This document shows, one piece after another, positions 33,298 to 36,473 of a stretch of 36,473 nucleotides of DNA. Each line of letters starts with the position of its first letter. The stretch's first letter is position 1. The notes beneath the pieces are model-generated. The model worked only from the letters and a program-made list of their open reading frames with translations, was not told the DNA's origin and did not search any database. A program made the position numbers and the translations under genes. This stretch comes from Desulforhabdus sp. TSK (GTDB taxonomy: Bacteria > Desulfobacterota > Syntrophobacteria > Syntrophobacterales > Syntrophobacteraceae): contig NZ_BQXM01000047.1 in the NCBI RefSeq assembly GCF_022836495.1, positions 1 through 36,473 of the forward strand, in the 5' to 3' direction.

Positions 33298-35385
33298 ATG
33301 GCAAAGCAACAAATATTCAGTGTCTGTGGGATGTGCACCGTTCGTTGTCCTATTCAGGCCGAGGTGGAGGATGGGGTCTGCACTTTCCTCCAGGGGAATC
33401 CTCATGCATCGGGCATCAAAGGGGCAATTTGCGCCAGGGGGAGCGCGGGCCTCGGTCTCATCAATGATGACGAGCGACCCCAGGTTCCCCTCATTAGAAC
33501 GGGTAAGAGGGGAGAGGGGCAATGGAGGGAGGCCTCCTGGGAGGAGGCGCTCGACTACGTTGCGGAGCGCATGAAAAGCGTCATGGATGCACATGGCGGG
33601 CGGAGCGTCCTCTTCTCCGACCGCGGCGGTCCGTTTCGAGACCTGCACATGTCTTTCATGCGCGGGCTGGGATCTCCCAACTACTGCAACCATGATGCGA
33701 GCTGTGCGCGCAATGTTCAGCATGCTGCCCTCTCCGTTTTCGGGTTTGGCCGCAAAGACCTTGTCTATGACTTGAAAAATGCCCGTCACGTGGTGCTCCA
33801 GACCAGGAATATATTTGAATCCATCAACGTGAAAGAGGTCAACGACCTGGCTGAAGCAATGGCGAATGGCTGTAAGCTCACGGTCATCGACATTCGAGCG
33901 AATACCACTTCCTGCAAAGCGGACCGTTTTTTCATGGTTCGCCCCGGCACGGACTATGCCTTCAACCTGGCCATCATCCACGTCTTAATGTCCGAAAAGC
34001 TCTACGACGCAGATTTTGCAAGGCTTTGGATCAATGACCTGAACGACCTTTACCGTTTCGTGGAGCCTTACACCCCCGACTGGGCCGAAAAGGAAACCGG
34101 GGTTCCCGCACAGGAAATCATTGCCTTTGTACGGGAGCTCGCCAAGGCGAAGCCGAGCGTCATCTGGCATCCCGGCTGGATGACGGCGAGGTACCGCGAT
34201 TCCTTCTATGTGTGCCGATCCATCTACCTCATCAATGCCCTCCTTGGGGCCATCGGGGCCAAGGGAGGACTTCCCCTCGCCAACAAGCCGGAGGATGTCG
34301 GGCGCAAGGGGCTCAGGAAGTTGGTGGATCTTTTCCCAAAACCTGAAGACAAGAGGGCGGACGGCGCCGGATGGAAATATCCCCACTTCGATACGGGTCC
34401 CGGGCTTCTGCATTTGGCGTTCAAGGCCATGGAGACCGAAGATCCCTACCCGCTGAAGGCTTACATTGCGTACCGACATGATCCGTTGATGGGCTTTCCC
34501 GATCCGGAGGCCTTGAAAAAAATCCTGGACAAGCTCGACCTGCTGGTCTCGGTAACCTTCAGCTGGTCCGATACGGCTTGGTTTTCGGATGTCGTGCTGC
34601 CTCTGTCTCCCTACCTTGAAAGGGAAAGCATTCTGGCGTGCAAGAACGGGCTCAGCCCTTATTTCTTCGTGCGCCACAGAGCCCTCAAACCGCGCTTCGA
34701 CACGCGGGCCGACTGGGAGATCCTCTGCGGGCTGGCCAAACGTCTCCATGTGGAGCCTTTGAGCTTCAATTCCATCGAAGAGATCTGGAACTATCAGCTG
34801 GAAGGCACCGGGGTCACCATGAAGGATTTCGAATCCACCGGCATGGTACCCCTGGCCGAAAAGCCCCGTTATCGAAAAGTCAACGAGCTCAAGTTCAAAA
34901 CTGCGTCAGGAAAGATCGATATCCTCTCGGAGAGGCTGGAGAAGGCGGGTTTGCCGTCGCTGAAGCCATACGAATCCCCGGCTCGCCCCCAGGATGGCAG
35001 GTTCCGCATCACGTTTGGGCGATGCCCCGTACACACCCAGGGGCACACCGTGAACAATCCATACCTCTATGAGGAGATGCCCGAAAACGTCCTCTGGCTC
35101 AACAAGGATGTGGGAGAGGCGATGCGGTTGCAGGACGGTGAAGAAGTGGAGGTTTCAAGCAGCGGTCATACGGGCCGGATCAAGGTGAAGCTCACCGAAT
35201 TCATCCATCCCGAAGCCGTTTTCATGGTTCATGGATTTGGGCACACCCTGCCAGTGGAGAGTCGAGCCTTTGGCAAGGGCATCCTTGACAACAACTTCAT
35301 GCATGGGGGCCTGGAGCTTTGGGACCCGGCAGGGGGGGGCGTGGCCATGCAGGAGCATTTCGTAACCGTAAAAAAAATATCATGA
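33298..35385 (+). CDS. cytoplasmic molybdopterin/tungstopterin oxidoreductase (PsrA/PhsA-like)
   Basis: A 695-residue DMSO-reductase-superfamily catalytic subunit. The N-terminal iron-sulfur site is C10-x2-C13-x3-C17-x27-C45. The likely metal ligand is C136 in NHDASCARNVQHA, the Cys-ligand type seen in polysulfide/thiosulfate reductases and formate-type relatives. Further family blocks are ARHVVLQTRNIFE, DIRANTTSCKADRFFMVRPG, VSVTFSWSDTAWFSDVVLPL and, in the C-terminal cofactor domain, FGRCPVHTQGHTVNNPYLY. No Tat signal is present, so unlike PsrA/PhsA it should stay in the cytoplasm. No iron-sulfur or NrfD partner gene follows. ATG 33298 lies 78 bases after tupA, which makes tungsten a plausible cofactor metal. 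The reaction is unknown. Confidence 0.88.
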   Translation: MAKQQIFSVCGMCTVRCPIQAEVEDGVCTFLQGNPHASGIKGAICARGSAGLGLINDDERPQVPLIRTGKRGEGQWREASWEEALDYVAERMKSVMDAHGGRSVLFSDRGGPFRDLHMSFMRGLGSPNYCNHDASCARNVQHAALSVFGFGRKDLVYDLKNARHVVLQTRNIFESINVKEVNDLAEAMANGCKLTVIDIRANTTSCKADRFFMVRPGTDYAFNLAIIHVLMSEKLYDADFARLWINDLNDLYRFVEPYTPDWAEKETGVPAQEIIAFVRELAKAKPSVIWHPGWMTARYRDSFYVCRSIYLINALLGAIGAKGGLPLANKPEDVGRKGLRKLVDLFPKPEDKRADGAGWKYPHFDTGPGLLHLAFKAMETEDPYPLKAYIAYRHDPLMGFPDPEALKKILDKLDLLVSVTFSWSDTAWFSDVVLPLSPYLERESILACKNGLSPYFFVRHRALKPRFDTRADWEILCGLAKRLHVEPLSFNSIEEIWNYQLEGTGVTMKDFESTGMVPLAEKPRYRKVNELKFKTASGKIDILSERLEKAGLPSLKPYESPARPQDGRFRITFGRCPVHTQGHTVNNPYLYEEMPENVLWLNKDVGEAMRLQDGEEVEVSSSGHTGRIKVKLTEFIHPEAVFMVHGFGHTLPVESRAFGKGILDNNFMHGGLELWDPAGGGVAMQEHFVTVKKIS

Positions 35386-35402
35386 TATTCGGCTGACAAG
35401 TG

Positions 35403-35432
35403 TCCCCAACGACCGCTTCTGGTCGCTGGGGA
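35403..35432 (+). terminator. hairpin after the oxidoreductase gene
   Basis: TCCCCAACGACC (35403-35414) pairs with GGTCGCTGGGGA (35421-35432), one mismatch, 6-base loop, 18 bases after the stop. It lacks a U-run. Confidence 0.55.
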
Positions 35433-35491
35433 TACGGATAAATTATCCTCCACCTGATCCCGCAAGTTTTATGAAGGACGACTTCCCCTGG

Positions 35492-35508
35492 GTCGGGCTT
35501 CACCCGAC
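35492..35508 (+). terminator. possible intrinsic terminator
   Basis: GTCGGG-CTTCA-CCCGAC is followed at some distance by GTTTTGCTT. It is the second hairpin in the 240-base gap before the TiaS-like gene, which otherwise shows nothing. Confidence 0.4.
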
Positions 35509-35625
35509 TCCCTCCATCGTTTTGCTTGAATCCGTCCATGTATGATGTTAGGGTCCCGACCTGTTATGCCAATTGTGATAGGATACAAATTTCATTGAGG
35601 CTTCAAAATTTCGGTTTTTAGAGTT

Positions 35626-36376
35626 GTGATACGCGCTTACGTTGGCTTCGATGACACGGACTGCCTGGATTCGGATCGTGGAACAGGCAAATTGGCACGG
35701 TGGTTTCAAAAGGAATTGCCCGAGGGAAGCCGCGTGTGGGGAGTAGTACGCCAGCAACTTCTGGTTCACGAAAAGATCCCTTATACTTCGCACAACAGCA
35801 GTGCATGCGTGGTGGTGGAATTGGCCGAGCTTGATTTTCTTGACGACCTGATCTCACGGGCGGCTCGCCATCTTGAACGCCACGCTCTGGTGGGGACCCG
35901 GGCTTTGCGTTACCTGTGAGGGAGATCCCGCGCTACCTCGCTTGATCGATTTCAGTCAGAAATGTACGAGCCAGGTCATGACTCAGAAGGACGCACTCGA
36001 AGCCACACGCACTGTGCACCTTTCTGGCCATGGTGGAACTCATGACGGCATCATCGGGGCTGCCGCAGCGGTTGGCTTGACGGCTCACGGATGGAGCGGC
36101 AGATTCATCGAGTTCGGGAAACTGCGCGATGTGCCGGAGAGGGTCAGAGTATCCGAGTTGCGGCGTCTGAATATCCTTCCCGTCTCATTGGATCGTGACG
36201 GACAGGTTCCCGCTCCCGAAGACCTGGTGTACACGAAGGGGTGGCTGCGTCCCCGCCTGTGGGGAAACAGGCCCATTCTTCCCGTCATTCCCAGAGGGGA
36301 GGGCGTTTGGGAATCCTTGGGAGACAAGCGGCGCAAAGGCGGTAACTCGGAAAAGCTTCGTCTCCTCAGCGCCTGA
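35626..36376 (+). pseudogene. TiaS-like protein gene interrupted by a frameshift
   Basis: The first part (GTG 35626 to TGA 35919) has the TiaS-like opening AYVGFDDTDCLDSDRGTGKL and the conserved YTSHNSSACVVVELAELD. The second part, in the next frame to 36376, continues with PGLCVTCEGDPAL, HLSGHGGTHDGIIGAAAAVG and LTAHGWSGRFIEFGKLRDVP. Together they make one protein of about 250 residues covering the N-terminal kinase-like and adjoining domains of tRNA-Ile2 agmatinylcytidine synthetase relatives, without the OB and zinc-ribbon parts of the archaeal enzyme. The break must lie between 35852 (stop upstream in the second frame) and 35919, most likely around GGGGACCCGGG at 35892-35902. It may be a real mutation, a sequencing error or, less likely, programmed. 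The activity of such bacterial relatives is unknown. Confidence 0.7.
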
Positions 36377-36390
36377 TCCAGCAGCCCGTG

Positions 36391-36410
36391 GTCCCGTACT
36401 ACAACGGGAC
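36391..36410 (+). terminator. hairpin after the TiaS-like gene
   Basis: GTCCCGT (36391-36397) and ACGGGAC (36404-36410) form a 7-bp stem 15 bases after the stop codon; no clear U-tract. Confidence 0.45.
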
Positions 36411-36419
36411 GTTCAGGCT

Positions 36420-36462
36420 CCTTCGCCCCCATTTTGGGGGAGAGGGCTGGGGTGAGGGGGCC
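36420..36462. repeat. CCCCCATTTTGGGGG-type dispersed repeat
   Basis: CCTTCGCCCCCATTTTGGGG continuing into GAGAGGGCTGGGGTGAGGGG is a repeat type common between genes in many Proteobacteria, with a small perfect hairpin CCCCC-ATTTT-GGGGG at 36426-36440. It runs to near the window edge. Confidence 0.6.
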
Positions 36463-36473
36463 TGCAACAGAAG

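Noticed and set aside
35880-35919. Programmed frameshift in the TiaS-like gene
   Set aside because: There is no canonical slippery heptamer, and no stop-codon or downstream-structure signal that I can identify; simple mutation or sequence error is more likely.
35626-36376. Two separate genes in place of one frameshifted gene
   Set aside because: The second frame has only a TTG with no ribosome-binding site and begins in mid-domain; joined, the two parts match a single TiaS-like protein.
1-36473. CRISPR array, rRNA, tRNA or prophage genes
   Set aside because: No regularly spaced repeats, no rRNA-like blocks, no tRNA that folds, and no phage structural or integrase genes were found.

Overview
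The window is chromosomal DNA of a Gram-negative bacterium: it carries an OprB-type outer-membrane porin, an OmpA-like lipoprotein, other lipoproteins, a DUF748/AsmA-like envelope protein and many Sec signal peptides. Base composition looks moderately GC-rich by eye. A GEMM-I riboswitch, a sigma-54 promoter, a tungstate-type ABC transporter beside a cytoplasmic PsrA/PhsA-like oxidoreductase, and dispersed palindromic intergenic repeats together suggest an anaerobic deltaproteobacterium of the Desulfobacterota/Syntrophobacterales kind. That placement is inference, since no rRNA or universal marker gene is present.

Layout. (1) 1-7121: a TolB-like/TPR regulator-type protein, then a sigma-54 promoter with two phased upstream repeats, then an apparent operon of a small ABM-fold protein, a periplasmic arylsulfatase and a DUF1254/DUF1214 protein. 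(2) 7266-10749: a rightward envelope set made of a secreted tandem-repeat protein, a DUF1269 membrane protein, an OmpA-like lipoprotein and an OprB-like porin. (3) 10955-16780: leftward genes for a NodIJ-type ABC-2 exporter, an eight-cysteine microprotein absent from a standard ORF listing, a 71-residue unknown and a 1158-residue DUF748 protein. (4) 16988-22253: MscL with a zinc-ribbon tail, an alpha/beta hydrolase whose C-terminus is supplied by an inserted MITE-like element, a lipoprotein, a LysE-type exporter, a DUF4870 protein, a Met/His-rich secreted protein and a Bax-inhibitor-1 family protein. (5) 22711-25085: a polar amino-acid ABC transporter whose ATPase gene faces the other two genes. 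(6) 25414-29391: a truncated AsmA-like gene ending beside two large palindromes, a PepN-like M1 aminopeptidase and a membrane zinc-ribbon protein. (7) 29836-36473: a Cys-cluster unknown, the tupBC-like transporter genes, the divergent tupA-like gene followed by a cytoplasmic molybdopterin/tungstopterin oxidoreductase, and a TiaS-like gene broken by a frameshift.

The most interesting locus is the last. On the minus strand, upstream of the tungstate-type permease and ATPase genes, lies a well-formed GEMM-I aptamer. It is preceded by a promoter with a perfect TTGACA box and a 17-base spacer. The base at the ligand-discriminating position is G, which predicts c-di-GMP rather than cGAMP. The binding-protein gene and the oxidoreductase lie on the other strand, outside that leader. 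This suggests that second-messenger signalling adjusts oxyanion (tungstate or molybdate) import for a nearby metalloenzyme, and I am not aware of that pairing being described. The second notable regulatory site is the sigma-54 promoter with two 16-base repeats spaced 20 bp apart, ahead of the sulfatase operon.
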